Shown here piece by piece: positions 21,256 to 33,345 of a stretch of 64,000 nucleotides of DNA. The stretch's first letter is position 1. Each line of letters opens with the position of its first letter. The stretch is from assembly GCF_030272615.1 (NCBI RefSeq), contig NC_081407.1, forward strand, positions 149,107,744-149,171,743, in the 5' to 3' direction. This DNA comes from Cryptomeria japonica. Lineage: Eukaryota; Streptophyta; Pinopsida; Cupressales; Cupressaceae. The position numbers and the translations under genes were made by a program. The notes below the pieces were generated by a model. It searched no databases and was not told where the DNA came from. It worked only from the letters and a program-made list of their open reading frames with translations.

Positions 21256-23686
21256 GTGAAGAATTGGGTAGATTTATGCCATTATAGAGTAGAAAGTGTT
21301 ATCATTGCAATGGGTGGTCCACCTGTTCATCATGAGCTGACAGTCCATGAAGTCCTTCTTCAGGACCAAGATTGTGAGCCAATATTCCGCAATAGTAGGT
21401 GGTTGGATTATTTTTTGAAGCTGACTAAGTTTAATGAGGAAATTGCAAGGGAATTTACCCACACACTTTCCGATGGAGAAGCCCAGGTAAAAAGTTTGAG
21501 AGTTGTGGTTACAGAGGAATGGATTGCAGAGGTAACTGGGTTACCAATAGACGAAGAAAAGTACTCAAAATGCAAGGATGAATAGTGCAAGAGCATAATT
21601 TACACATCCAGGAGACCCACCCTTAGTAGTAGATAGAGAAGGAGCTAGGTGAGAATATATTCCACCTAAATGGAAAGTAGTAGCATTGTATGTTTTAAAG
21701 TATTTAACCTATGAAGGAAGGTTCTTGTGTTTGCATTACCATCACTTCAAAATTCTGAGTCATCTACACCACGAAAGAAGGATGAATGTTCCAAGCCTAT
21801 TGTACAACCTTCTTTCCATAAGTGCAATAGAGTCCAAGAAAGGTAGGCTCACTTTGTTTCTCATCATTGCCTAATTAAGATATTAGTTGAAAGATCTTTG
21901 AGAGATGTCTCTCCAATGTCTTGGAATGAATTTGTTGAAATTAGGATGTTTAGGGTAGAAAATATGGGTACAGAGGAATCACTTCCATCTCAAGAACAAG
22001 AAAATTTCAAAAATCTTGAAAAACTTGGTTCCCCTCTTGAACCCTCATCCTCCAAGATATCATCAGAACAAAATGTTCCTGCTGTAGAGGAACCCTTACA
22101 AGAAAAAGCTATAGCAGGCATTCCTTCTCAAAGTCTAATAAAAACTAAGGCTGCCATACGAAAGAAAAAAGGCAAAGAAAAACAGGTTGACATAGAAAAT
22201 AAGGAAGAGAGAGGTAAAAGTGAGAATTTACCCTCTCTTGTGGCCAATAAAAGAAAAGTTGTAAAAACAATTTCTCTTGTAACCATTGAAGTGGTTGAAG
22301 AGTTGGCTACAGGAAGTAGTCTTACAGCCGCAAAAGGGAAATCTCGGAGAAGTAGTGGTAGGCTTTGGAAAAAGGTTAAAAATCAAGACCAATCAACAGA
22401 GCCAAATGTTACCATCCTGATTGATTCTCTAGAACAAGAGCCACATGGTCCACCTCACAATGATGTTCCTCCTTCTCCACCTAACGAACCCCAAAGGGAA
22501 CAAGAAAAAGAGGAAGAACTGTAGAATGTTGAGGAAGAACAAGAACTGCAGCTGCAAGAAGAGGGGGAACTCCAAAACATTGAGCAATCGCAGAAAGAAG
22601 AAGGTTTTGAAAGGCTATAAAGCTTAGCATTTGTTGTAGAATAGGTTATTGAAGTAGGGAGCAAAGTCGAAAAGAAGAGACCTAGGGCACCTATTCATAG
22701 ACCACCCACTTCCCTTGCCAGTCATGCGGTGGGACTTGCTCTCTATGAGGATTGGGAATCGGAAAAGCCAAAAATGTAAATGATAATCGACTGGTAGAAG
22801 AAAATTATTGATCAAAAAGATGAGGAAATTGCTCAGCTTAAAGCTAAGGTGGAAACGGTAGCCACTATGGTACCACAACTAATGCAATGTCGAGCACCTC
22901 CTTGTGTTTACTCTCTGTATTTAAAAGATCAACATATCAGTTTCCAGATGATGAGAATTATCAGGGATCTAAGTCCCTCATTGCAGACACCTAAGGAATT
23001 CTATAGTTCTTATCAGACATCTCCTACAACAATTAAGAATTTACTTTGTGAATTTTATGTACACAACTATGTTGTTCCTAATGCTGTCGATTGGAACCCT
23101 CTCCTCTATATTGAAGATATCCAATTGAGAGCTCTTATGTCATGTATGCAAAACGAAATAGCAAGTCGAGAGCAGTTTCAGGTGCATAAAAAGGAAGAAC
23201 TTGAGCTTTCACTACCATTAAGGGTTGAAACAAGGGAGCCTAGGAGACTATTTGGACTAGCAAAAGATTGTATATGAGCCAAATTATGCAAAGGATATCC
23301 TACCCTTAAGGGAAGAAGTGTATAAAGAATATGAACAAATGGCCGCAAGGGAAGGACAAGTAGCAATAGGACATTTAGTCCAACATTGGAATAGCCTGTC
23401 AGATGAGTTAAGGCAATTTGAGCCACATTCTGTGCGAAACTACCATGCAACCTTAAATAGAGCGCCCAAGTATATGCACTTGGGAAGAACAAAGGGACGA
23501 CGTTGGTTGTCTCTTAGTTTTCAGCCTCCAATCCTCCTATGGCCACTGATGGGATGCAAGGACAATGACCCACCGTATAGTGAAGTAGCAGAACATACCA
23601 GGTTGAAGAGATTGGAGAAAATGAAGGGATTCTACTGGAGTTTGTCTGCAGGAGGTTCTGGGCAGGTTACTCCAGGCAATTTCTGA
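21256..23686 (+). pseudogene. Athila extra 3' gene (env-position ORF), broken
   Basis: A chain of open pieces (21256-21585, 21898-22524, 22849-23277, 23318-23686) lies where Athila elements carry an extra gene between integrase and the 3' LTR. The first three pieces share a frame; the last is shifted. The first piece has the motif VVVTEEWIAEVTGLPIDEEK, which I recognise only as typical of plant retroelement 3' proteins. The middle is Glu/Lys/Pro-rich with basic clusters (AIRKKKGKEKQ) and looks disordered; a Pro-rich end reaches 22500. I see no signal peptide, long transmembrane helix or furin-like site, so an envelope function is not supported. It might be a nucleic-acid-binding accessory protein. 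Function is unknown. Confidence 0.6.
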
Positions 23687-23740
23687 ATAAATGCCAGAAT
23701 TTGGAATTTTCCTGTTGCTAGAGGATCAACAAGAAGTTAG

Positions 23741-23752
23741 GTTAGGGGGAGA
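23741..23752 (+). other. polypurine tract of the Athila element
   Basis: GTTAGGGGGAGA stands directly before the 3' LTR start TGATGAGCC. This is the expected plus-strand primer site. Confidence 0.8.
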
Positions 23753-24931
23753 TGATGAGCCTAAATAATGGCTCTATTTTGATAGATTTTTGCTATAATA
23801 CTCTTGCCTAGGTCTTGTAATTAGATGACATTTGGATCATGATACTCTCCTAGTTGATACCTTTTGAGTGTTTTTGAAACTGATTTGACTTATACTTAAG
23901 GATGTCATATAATGGTTTTAAATGATTTATCTATGCAAATATCTAAAATCAATCTTAAGTATGGTTTACATTATATCATGATAGAATTAGTATATACACA
24001 TGATTGTTGTGCATATTAATATCATGATGCAAGGTCGGTAAAGGAGAAGTAAAGACTAAGTGGCAGTTTAAAGAAGCACTAAGTATATAGCTGCAATGCA
24101 GACCCAGTTAGAGAAAAGTAGTAATGATCGAAGCCACTTGACCGGTTCTTTAGCAAAATGATTTATGAAATATTTATAATTGTTCTTAGTGGAGCTTATA
24201 TCTAGGAAGCGAGTCATGCTATATTTTCTCAATTGCAGGATGGATGTTGTTCTATTTTCCTGCACTGACTTCTTCTTCTTCTTCTTATGCTAGTAAATCT
24301 TGTTCGCTATTCCGTAGGAATGTGGTCGATCAGTTAGGAGTTTGTTATAAGTTTTCTTATAAATAAAGGGATCTCTCTCCTCTCAAGGATAGTAGAGAAC
24401 GACCTTAATATTTATAATACACAGTCTTTTGGTATTTTATGTATTTTTCATAGTGAATATGAAATAAAGAGATCAATGTGATTTTGAATGCTTGTAATCT
24501 GAAAGTTTTGGAGATACTCACTCAAGGGGGCACACTTGGTGAGTAATCCTTTGTGTGTTCTAGTTAGTTTTCATTCTTTAGTAATAGTTGTTTCAACAAT
24601 CATTTGTTCCTATAGCCACTGTAAACAGTTCTTGTTGCTTGCCAGAACATTATCATTTAATAGTAGTTGTTTAAGTAATTTCCAGTTGTGAGATTAAGTA
24701 TTAGTTCATTGAGATTTTGCATGTTTACTTTTAAGAATTTCCTTTCCTATAGTAATATAGAATGGTTGCGATATGAACTTGGTGTACATACAGTGCTGGC
24801 CCATTTTAAGTTTACGTCCCTGGTTGATAAGTAAATGAGCCTTTTCTACAGGAAAGCTATCTTTTCAATGATATTCAATCTTTGAATTGTGTTTTATTAC
24901 CTAGTTGCCATTCCAGTTGTAAGGACCAACA
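23753..24931 (+). repeat. 3' LTR of the Athila element
   Basis: It starts TGATGAGCCTAAATAATGG, ends AAGGACCAACA and is followed by ATGAT (24932-24936), matching the five bases before the 5' LTR. Differences from the 5' LTR are mostly transitions plus a few indels. Its TATA box is at 24358-24365. Confidence 0.92.
24358..24365 (+). promoter_or_regulatory. TATA box of the Athila 3' LTR
   Basis: TATAAATA followed by AAGGGATCTCTCTCC, the same as in the 5' LTR. It would drive read-out transcription into the flank if it were active. Confidence 0.55.
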
Positions 24932-24936
24932 ATGAT

Positions 24937-26281
24937 GATTGATTTCCATATATAGATATCATGATTCTATGAGGATGATTTGATATTTAGATACATATAT
25001 GATTATGTTATGATGCTCATGATATTGATATTTATATAAAGATATGATTATGTTATGATGCTCTCATGATAATGATTCTAAGATGTTGATTTTTAGATGT
25101 ATTGATCACATGATGATGTATGGATTCAAATGTTTGTTCATATGATGATGGTTATCTATATATTTTGAAGGTGATATATGTGATCTAAAAATTATTGATA
25201 TGATAATGATTGATGTGACCATGCCTTGATGTGATGATAACAAGAATGATGATGAATGCAACTAAGTGTATGAATGCAACTAAATGCACCAAGATCATTT
25301 TAATTCTATCGTTGTCATTCATGTTAGTCACTTGTTTGTGCTCTTTTTGTCATAATTGAGCTTTTAAAATATTGGAAGTTAATACAAACATCAATGTTAC
25401 AATTGAACCATGATGACTTGAGTATAACTTACATGATTTTTGATATTGAAAAATGACACAAGCGTCGAGGTATAATTTAACCATGATGATCTGAGTGTTG
25501 TTTGCATAAAATAGACAAGAGTTGACCATTTTTATGTGCAAAATGAGAAATATCTTCAATGATATGTTTCCAATCATGTCTCGAGACAAATTTGCATCAT
25601 ATGAATGATCTCCTCATAGACAAAAAACCAAAGAAAATATCAGATTCCTTCGTTGCTTCTCTAGCTCAGTGCATCATTAAGTAGCTTAGGAGATCTAATA
25701 ATTCAAAAATCAAGATACAAATGGTCAAAACTTTATGCTAAATGTAAACAAATCATAACTCAGAATAGATCATCCATCATGTTTGTGTTTCATGTGTATT
25801 TGGACAGTGATTCTGATTGTTAATTTGATGGGTAGTTTTGACATTGGTCTCCTTGGCATGCTTTGATCCTTGTTTGTGATACATGTGTCATGTCTTACAA
25901 AAGCTAAAAGAGAAATGCCCCTACTGAGATCGGGATTTTGCCCCCAACTATGGAAACTTTTTGATGTGGATATATACAGTGATCACCAAGCCATGGTGAG
26001 AGATTATGAGGATGATTGTTCGGATAATCAAGGACAGTGACTATGCTAAGTGTGTCCATGATTTGGATATGTGTTAGCAAAGTTTGATGTTCATAGGCTT
26101 AGTTTAAACATATATGATATGAGTACATACAGATGGAAGATCTGATCTATCACAAATAGCACTTGTTGCCAAGTTTTCACTACTTGTTTTTATTGCACTT
26201 TTTGATTTATTATTATTTTTTTTTGTATTTTTTGATTTTTTTGTATTTTTCCATTATCCGTGCATTAGATAACTTAGGTAT
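24937..26281. other. non-coding, repeat-rich sequence between Athila and G3 pol, probably G3 3' region
   Basis: No gene is seen. The left part is AT-rich and GATGAT-like, with a tandem duplication at 24981-25069. Around 25375-25515, two diverged copies of an AACCATGATGA-containing block occur. On the minus strand, a G-rich segment near 25915-25950 (reading CAGTAGGGGC) recalls a polypurine tract. In that direction this stretch follows the end of G3 pol, so it fits a 3' untranslated region. I could not identify a G3 3' LTR with confidence. Confidence 0.45.
24981..25069. repeat. diverged 45-bp tandem duplication
   Basis: The segment TGATATTTAGATACATATAT and the following GATTATGTTATGATGCT recur directly downstream as TGATATTTATATAAAGATAT with GATTATGTTATGATGCT. 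Two copies are present. Confidence 0.65.
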
Positions 26282-27330
26282 AGAACTTTTTGAGATGCAC
26301 ATTGTTGATAGGTTTGTCAAATAGGTCCCCTTTTGATGTAAATAATTGATATGCCCCTGATCTGTAAGCAAATATGATGGCAAAAGGACCTAGCCAATTC
26401 GGTTAAAACTTTCCCTTCTTTTCCCGATCCTGTTGATTGTGGGAATTTTCTTTTAGTACCAAGTCACCAATTTGAAATGCTCTTGGTTTTACCTTGTGAT
26501 TATAATGCATGCACATGTTGCTGATATGCTTTGAGATGATCAAAATCACACTGTCAATGCTCATCTAGTAGTTCCAGTTCTTGCTGTTTGTTTACCTGCT
26601 ACTCCTCATTTGGAATGAGGCCTTTTAATGCTACCTTGAGTGATGGAATTTCTACCTCAATAGGTAGGATAGCCTTTGATCCATACACCAAAGGATATGG
26701 CGTAGATCATGTGGGTGTGCGGATACTTGTTCTATATGCCCAAAGTGTAGGATTAAGTTGTACATGCCAATCTTTACCAGCATCATTCACTGCCTTCTTG
26801 AGGATTTCTAGGATTGTTTTGTTTGAGGCCTCTGCTTGGCCATTCCCTTGTGGATAATATGGTGTGGATAAATGATGTTGGATATGAAATCGTTCGATAG
26901 TTCTTGTACATCTTGATTCTTGAAAAGTCTTCCATTATCAATGATAATATAACTAGGAATGTCATACAGACAAATGAGATAATTTAGGATAAAAAAGGAT
27001 ATTTTCTTGCTAGTAACAGTAGTCAATGGAACAACCTCTATCCACTTTGTGAAATATTCAATGGCTGTGATGATAAACTTATATCCATTTGATGAGGAAG
27101 GATGAATCTTTCCGACTAGGTCAAGTCCCCATTGACAGAAAGGCCATGATGTTGTGAAGGGTTGGAGCTCCTGTGCTGATGCATGAATAAGATTGACATG
27201 AATTTGGCATTTTGGATATTTTCTGGAAAACTGATATGAGTGTTTCTCCATGGTTGGCCAATAATAACCCATCCTTAGAATTTTCTTGGTGAGAGTATGA
27301 CCACTTGAATGCGTTCCACAAATACCTTCG
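26282..27330 (-). pseudogene. pol: G3 integrase (broken)
   Basis: The minus strand gives the zinc-binding part GYYWPTMEKHSYQFSRKYPKC (one Cys of the CxxC pair changed to Tyr, near 27200-27265), the core with WGLDLVGKIHPSSSNG and TAIEYFTKWIEVV, and then [14 protein letters not shown]. The C-terminal part down to 26282 reads NRIG and YQLF-like words that match the G2 integrase tail. Several stops interrupt the stretch below 26808. It would integrate element DNA into the host genome. Confidence 0.82.
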
Positions 27331-27399
27331 TGAAGTTCCTATAAGGCGGTTTCAGATTCGTTACGATCAAGACACTGAAGAAGAGTATCATCAAGACCT

Positions 27400-28060
27400 C
27401 GACGATAAAGTGTGTCAGCGATTAAGGTATAATGGGCTGCTTGTCACATAAAGCCATATTTGAGGTTTCGGGATAGGTCTAATGGAAGGATATTGTCTTT
27501 GAGGTAGGTGTAGATCTTTCCACAGAGAGGTGAGTCGGAACCGATTAGGTGGTATATGACTTGGGATTCAGGATTTTCATAGGCAAGATAAAACAATTTT
27601 TTCGCCAGGAACTCATAATGATTATGTTTGTCTGGTATCTGTAGGAGGGAGGCAATGGTTGTCATGGCATCCACAACTTTGTTGTTCATCCTTGGAATTT
27701 TGTCAAATTTGATGTCTACAAAGTACTTCTTGAAATCATCCACCATGTGTCTATAGGGAATCAACTGTCATCCTTTGTTTGATAGTCATCATTAACCCGA
27801 TTAATGACCAATTGGGAGTCTCCAAAGACTTTTAATTCTGTGATCTTCCATTCTACGACCATTTTGATGCCTGTGACTAGAGCTTCATACTTAGCAATAT
27901 TATTTGTACAAGGAAACATTAATCTGTAAGATGTAGGGATAGTGTTTCCTTCTAGAAATATAACACCAACACCTGATCCATCAAAGTATAAGATCCATGG
28001 TTTTGTTGATACTGTGAGAATATCTATATTTAGAAATTCTACATGGATTGGATGATTGTC
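27400..28060 (-). pseudogene. pol: G3 second RNase H (archaeal-type, Tat-specific)
   Basis: Motifs are WILYFDGSG near 27980-28005, NNIAKYEALVTGIK near 27870-27910, VFGDSQLVINRV near 27790-27830 and a VVDAMTTIASLL segment near 27650-27685. These are the Asp, Glu, Asp and Asp motifs of the additional RNase H found in the Tat lineage. The usual AEYEAL reads AKYEAL here, and a stop at the 27761 frame end splits the domain. Confidence 0.8.
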
Positions 28061-28490
28061 TTGTAGGGGTGCCTCTACTAGCTGATCAACTATAGCTTGC
28101 CCTTTGATAGCCTTTATGTCTGTGTAGTGAATGTAAAATTCACTTTGAATCATGACCCATTTAGCTAACCTTCCTATGAGAGCGGGTTTGCTGAGTAGAT
28201 ATTTTAAAGGATCAATCTTTGCTACCAATTTGATTGTATGGGCTAGCATGTAGTGGCCAAACTTTTGAGAAGCGGACACCATTGCCAAACAATCTTTTTC
28301 AATGAATGTGTAGTTAAGCTTGTATCCATCCAATGTCCTACTGATGTAGTATATTTCCCTTTCTTTGCCTCTTGGATCTTCTTGTGCTAGCAATGCCCCA
28401 AGTGATACTTCTATTGCTGATATATTGAGAATGAGTGGTTTGCTAGCTATTAGTGGTGCCAAGATTGGTGGATTCATCAGATATTGCTTG
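28061..28490 (-). pseudogene. pol: G3 first RNase H (degenerate)
   Basis: The stretch reads LILNISAIEVSLGALLAQED, YYISRTLDGYKLNYTFIEK and KIDPLKYLLSKPALIGRLAKW. The first catalytic Asp (normally in a YxDAS motif) is missing, as it is in G2. In dual-RNase H elements, the first domain is thought to act as a structural connection while the second one cuts RNA. Confidence 0.75.
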
Positions 28491-29330
28491 AGTTGATGAA
28501 ATGATTCTGCACACTTGTCTTCCCATTTGAAAGGTACATTCTTATGGAGTATATGATTGAACGAAAGACATTTGTTGGTTATTCGAGAAATGAATCTTCT
28601 TATAGATTGTAGTCATCCTTGTAAATATCTTAATTGGATGATATTTTTAAGAGGTGGCATCTCCATGATTGCTTGTACCTTTAGGGGATCTACCTTGATT
28701 CCTTTTTGTGAGACTATGTATCCCAAAAGTTTGCTTGATGTTACACCAAAGACACAGTTCTTAGGATTGAGTCATATATTGAATTGTTTCAATATTTGAA
28801 AGATTTTATCCAGAATTTCTAGATGTCCTTCTCTTGTGAATGATTTAGCCAATAAGTCATCTACATAATCTTCCATGAATGTGTGCATCATGTCATGAAA
28901 TATTGTGGTCAGTTCTCTTTGATAGGTTGCTCCTGCATTTTTCATGCCAAAAGGCATGACATTGTAGCAATAAGTACCCCATGGACAAGTAAATGTTATT
29001 TTATCTTGGTCCTATGGTGCTATTTTGATTTGGTTGTAGTCGAAGAAACCATCCATGAGAGATAACATAGCATGTCTTGTTGTTAGATCTACAATTATCT
29101 TGATGCTGGGTAAAGTAAAGTCATCCTTCGGACAAGCCTTGTTAAGATCCAAGAAGTCTGTACAAATTCTGATGCTTTTATCTAGTTTAGATATTGGCAC
29201 AATGTTAGAGATCCATTATGCATATTTGATAGGTCGGATGAATCCTACATCTAGTAACTTATTCAACTCTATTTTGACCAATATGGGGACATGTGGGTTC
29301 ATCTTTCTTAGTTTCTGCTTGATAGGTTTA
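28491..29330 (-). pseudogene. pol: G3 reverse transcriptase (broken)
   Basis: Motifs on the minus strand: ICTDFLDLNKACPKDDF near 29140-29190, MLSLMDGFFDYNQIKIAP ending near 29012, MPFGMKNAGATYQRELTT near 28905-28957, and the catalytic YVDDLLAKS with YVDD at 28856-28867. Order and spacing match G2. Stops between 28957 and 29012 and below 28772 break the frame. The RDLN motif reads LDLN. Confidence 0.85.
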
Positions 29331-30700
29331 GCTCCAGGAACTATAGATAAGTAATGCATGATTAGATTTAGATCTACCCCTAGCATATCTGCATAAGACC
29401 AAGCAAAATTAATTTTCTTTTCTTTGAGGAATTTGATGAAGTTGGGCCTTTCTTGTTTTGTTAGTGATTCGACCAGATGTATGATTCATGTTGCTGCTTC
29501 AGTACCAATATTGATTGATTGAGTTGGCTCAATCAAAATGGGTGATCACTCTTGATAATGCTCAGAAGAGTGTCAAGTCTCTCATCTTCAAGCACCTCAA
29601 AGAGGTTTTCACCCTTAGATATGTCCTTTGTTTTTACTTTTTTGTGATCTAATAGTGCCATTAAATGGTTTTCACCATTAGATCGATTTTTTATTTTGCT
29701 TTTGCAACTAAGAGACTAGGCACTCTCTTGATTGAGAACTCCATTATGAGTGTCACTGGTAGAACATGTTTCTAGGTTTACAAAACAAAGGTATTGGACA
29801 ATGATGTTGTCATTTGGGAAGATAGGTATGTTAAGTTGTTCAAGTTGTTCCCAGTCTATGAGTTTAGTATGTATGAGAGGTAAGAGATTGTTTGGAGGGT
29901 TCAGGTCCATAGCAGTTAGAGTCATGATGGATACCTTGTCAAAATTAGTATCATTTAAGCCAAAGTCTATGATGATACTTTCTTCAGAATCGATTTTTCT
30001 TGAAACTTAATCATCCTCACTAGAAACATTGATATGTTGTGAGCCAACTTCAACTGATCTAGCCCCTGAATTTTGTTCATCATAGGGCATGGGTGTATAT
30101 GTGTGGATTGTATCTACCTCAATGTCCTTAGTGACATTAGAGCAATTATCCCATTCATACTCTTTGGAGTCTATCTTAGAATCATTGTCCAAGGCTATAC
30201 CATTGTATCTGACATGAATATTGTAAGATGAGAAGAGTTCACTGATAACAGATACAAGTTGTGTAGCTTGTATGGATTTAGGTTATGTACTTGCTTGTAT
30301 TATTTGAATTTTTTCATAAATAGTCTCTCTTGTTGGAGTAGCAAATTCTTCTTGTTTTGGTTTAGATTCACCTTCCTTGTGTGTTCTAACTATTCCTTTT
30401 GTGACTAATTGTGTACTGGCTGGATCAGGTTTTATCATTGGTTGCTCATGATGTATCTATTTGCAAGGAGCTTCTTCTCTTTCAATAGAAAGTTCCTCTT
30501 GTTGCCTTTCATATTCCTCATATCTTTGTTCTTTGCTAATCCTTGCAGTTGCTTGATGTATTGCTTCTTGCCATGAGTCCTCTTGGTATGTGACCTTTCT
30601 TTTCCATCAGGGATTTTGATGACGATCTCATTTTTGTTGAAGTGGAAGATGTTGATCATACCCCAGTTCTGATTTATCTTTAGTAAGTTGTGAATGGGGT
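29331..30700 (-). pseudogene. G3 protease-reverse transcriptase linker
   Basis: This long linker has acidic segments in several frames (for example 30007-30192, with repeated Asp/Ser and a YEWDN word that parallels HEWEFDY in G2). It also has a segment at 29716-29925 that corresponds to the G2 stretch ending in HPELIEWNQ. It contains no catalytic domain. The match to G2 in the same order supports a common Tat-type layout. Confidence 0.55.
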
Positions 30701-31272
30701 TGTATTGGACATGTGATGCCTTCTTGACGCTAGCCAATCGGACCCATTCCTTGATATCCCATCCGTTTCATGATTTTAAATCCTTTGCCATATTGTTCTA
30801 TGGGAATAGTGATGTTAATAGTTGTTGCTCTTATGTCTTCTTCATCTTGGTAGAGCCAATTCAAAACATCTTTGTCTTCTGCTTCATCTGCTAGGGTCCC
30901 TGCTTGAATGAACATGCCATCAAACTTTTTGATAGGTTGTGAAGATTGTTGTTTGGAAGTTGATGGTTGTCCATGAGATTTTGGTGAAATTGGCATCTTT
31001 GATAGACATAGAGATTCAAAAGAGCATTCCCCCATGCCTTTGTCTTTTAACTTCATACCTTTCTCAAAATAGATGGATAGAGTTTTGAGTTGATCCTTGT
31101 TGTTTGCTAATGTAGAAGCGGGAGCTTCCTTGTTATGTGGTACAAGAAAATCCTGAACTTCTTTGAGATTATTGCAATATTGGAAAGGATTAGTGTCTGC
31201 TGTGATAGTAATTTCCTGCTCATCATATGGAAATTTCAGGCACTGATGATATGTGGATGGCACCGCTTGCAT
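30701..31272 (-). pseudogene. G3 linker with G-patch-like motif
   Basis: The frame reads EQYGKGFKIMKRMGYQGMGPIG at its end (about 30733-30800; core GKGFKIMKRMGYQGMGPIG), a G-patch-like element that follows the protease in many plant Gypsy proteins and may bind RNA. Upstream it has HQCLKFPYDEQEITITAD, which equals a G2 segment just after the protease. An open frame of 180 codons survives here. Confidence 0.7.
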
Positions 31273-31287
31273 TTCATGGATCCAAGG

Positions 31288-31791
31288 TCAACCCAAAAGT
31301 ATGTTGTAAGATAAGTCCATGTCCAGGACTTGACATAGAGTATCTTTCTGAATTGGCCCTACTTGAATGGGTAGTACCATGAGCCCTTTTGATGATTTTT
31401 CCTCATTGCCATATTCCTTGATTGTTATCTTTTTCTTTGGATCAATGACCGTTTCTGAGAAACCTAATGCACAGATAAGTTTTAGAGTGCAAATATTTAG
31501 ACCAACTCCTCCATCAATTAACACTCTTTTCACTTGATGTTTGTAGACTAAGACTTCAATATGGAGTGGGGTATTATGTGGATGATTAAGAGAGACATCA
31601 TCATGCTCTAAAAATGATATATTATGAGGCACAATTAAATGACCCACCATGGCTTGGAATCGATCAATATCTAGGTTATTTGGAACTGTAGTGTCCCCGA
31701 GATCCTTTTCTAGAATATCCTTTTGTACAAGTGAGATCTTAAGAAGCTCTAATATGGATATTTGAGTGGGTGTCTTCCTCAATTGTTCCAC
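31288..31791 (-). pseudogene. pol: G3 aspartic protease
   Basis: The active-site segment reads VLIDGGVGLNICTL near 31485-31530, against VLIDNGAGLNICTL in G2. Other Gypsy proteases have DSGA or DTGA here, so both Tat copies carry an altered motif. The second motif YNILLG lies at the end of this frame (about 31288-31305). The open stretch is 167 codons, including the acidic N-terminal linker. Confidence 0.72.
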
Positions 31792-31825
31792 TGAGTTTTA
31801 TTGATTGTTTGGGGATGTTGTTTCT

Positions 31826-33345
31826 TTAGATGTGCTTTCCTTCAATACATATTTTTGTGCTTGAGTAGTTACATTGACAGGGATATGTTCTTGTTTGTTT
31901 TTTTATAGTGATAACATTAATCTGATCATCAGATGTCGATATGTGATTTATAGCATTGTTGTACACATGAATGATATGGGCTCCTTTGTTGTTCAAGGAT
32001 GATGATGCACCTTTTTTATAATTTGTGAGTGGATTCTTAAAGGCTGCATGATCATCATTGGTCTTATGACCATCTACCATTATGTCACCATTATCGATTA
32101 GATCTTGAACCAAGTTCTTCAACCTTAGGCAATCATTTATGTGATTCCCTTTGTTTCTATGATATTTATAATAGTGTGTGTTGTTCCACCATGGTGGTTT
32201 GATTTTGGGGTCAAAATCCCTCATGTTTGGTAATGTAATGACTTTATTCGCCAATAGTTCTTGGAATGCGGATTCAAGGGTTTGTCCTACAAGTGCGAGC
32301 TTTAGTCAATATGGTGCTGATTTTGGATTAGCGTTATTGTTATTCCCTTGCTTGGTGTTGCCTTGATTGATCGTTCTTGGATTGTTGGTTCTTTGATTGT
32401 TATTGCTTTGAGGATTGGTTGGTGGAGTAATGTCGGATAGGTTTAACATGGGTTGTTTTGGTTTAACATTGTCTACCACACCATCATTAACAACATTTTT
32501 AACTCTTGTCCAAAACTTGGATTTGTCTGAGTAGTTATAGTAATTGTTGTTATAGGTTTTGTTTGATGAGATAAAACCCTCTTTAGAGAACTTAAAATTT
32601 GACTTCTTGATTGAGGCTTCTTCCACTTGCATGCCATTCTCGATTAGCTTTTCAAAAGTAGGTAGACATTGCATTTTGAGTTGATAACTCATTTCTTCAT
32701 TTAAGTTGTCTATGAATTTTTTTTCCATTTTTTCCTTCCTTAGCACATCTCGTGGGTATCTTGAGACCATGCGTCTCCAACATTGTAAGAACACCATGAA
32801 AGTTTCAATATTCTTTTGTTTTGTATTGCAGATGTCTAGCATGGTGACCTCGTGTTGGATATTGTAAGAGTATTGTGAAATAAATTTGTTCACTAACTTG
32901 TCAAATTATTTGATAGGAGGTATGAGTCTTGAAAGACATTTCATTATTTTTCCTCCCAAGCTCCTTGATAATAGCCTCATCATGTATGTATCGTTGTGGG
33001 GAAACTCCAAGATCATAGTGCAAAATTCCCTAGCGTGATCACGGGGATCACTCTAACCATTGTATTTGTCATACTTTGGTATGTTTGAGTTTGGTGGGAA
33101 AGGCACCATGTTTAACCTTTTATTAAAAGGATAAGGACAAATGTCCTCCAAAGAGTATCTTATCGTGGACCCTTGTTGCATGTCTTGCATCTATCGTTGG
33201 AGTGCTTGAAGTTATTGTGTTATGTTGGCTAAGGGAATATTTTCTTCATTGAACCTTTGATGATGAGCCTCTCCTTGTTCGCTAATGTTATCATGATTTT
33301 GGGTATCATCTCGGTTGCGAGTGTTGTCAGGATTATAGGTGTTAT
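31826..33345 (-). pseudogene. gag: G3 gag (5' part removed by Copia-1)
   Basis: The minus strand shows the Gag core: SDPRDHARELC near 33020-33055, MRLLSRSLGGKIM near 32955-32995, then FISQYSYNIQHEVTMLDICN and the FLQCWRRMVSRYPRD segment near 32755-32800. The zinc-knuckle region near 32100-32160 reads YKYHRNKGNHINDC, where the first Cys (CEFH in G2) has become Tyr. At least two stops lie between 32893 and 33345. At 33345 the frame meets the LTR of Copia-1. Confidence 0.8.

Larger units (their letters stand above)
11781..24931 (+). mobile_element. complete, decayed Athila-type Ty3/Gypsy element
   Basis: The element has two LTRs (1222 and 1179 bp) that start TGATGAGCC and end CCAACA, a tRNA-Asp-type primer site, gag, protease, reverse transcriptase, RNase H, integrase, an extra 3' gene region and a polypurine tract. 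It is flanked by ATGAT on both sides (11776-11780, 24932-24936). The primer site, long leader, spacing and 3' extra frames are typical of the Athila lineage. The LTRs differ by several percent and by indels, and the coding region has many stops and at least two frame changes, so the insertion is old and inactive. Confidence 0.92.
26282..33345 (-). mobile_element. Tat-type Ty3/Gypsy element G3 (gag-pol part)
   Basis: Read on the minus strand, the order is Gag, protease, a linker with a G-patch-like motif, reverse transcriptase, a degenerate RNase H, a second RNase H, then integrase. The two RNase H domains in tandem mark the Tat lineage. The proteins are clearly related to those of G2, block by block. 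The 5' part of gag is cut at 33345 by the Copia-1 insertion and its remainder must lie beyond the right window edge. Stops and frame changes occur throughout. It is the outermost and oldest member of the nest on the right. Confidence 0.88.

Noticed and set aside
25915-25950. Polypurine tract and 3' LTR start for G3
   Set aside because: The minus strand has a CAGTAGGGGC run in about the right place, but the following bases do not begin with TG and no second LTR exists in the window for comparison; kept only as a possibility.
26588-26857. 89-codon plus-strand open frame
   Set aside because: It overlaps the G3 integrase on the opposite strand, which has clear homology to G2; the plus frame is its shadow.
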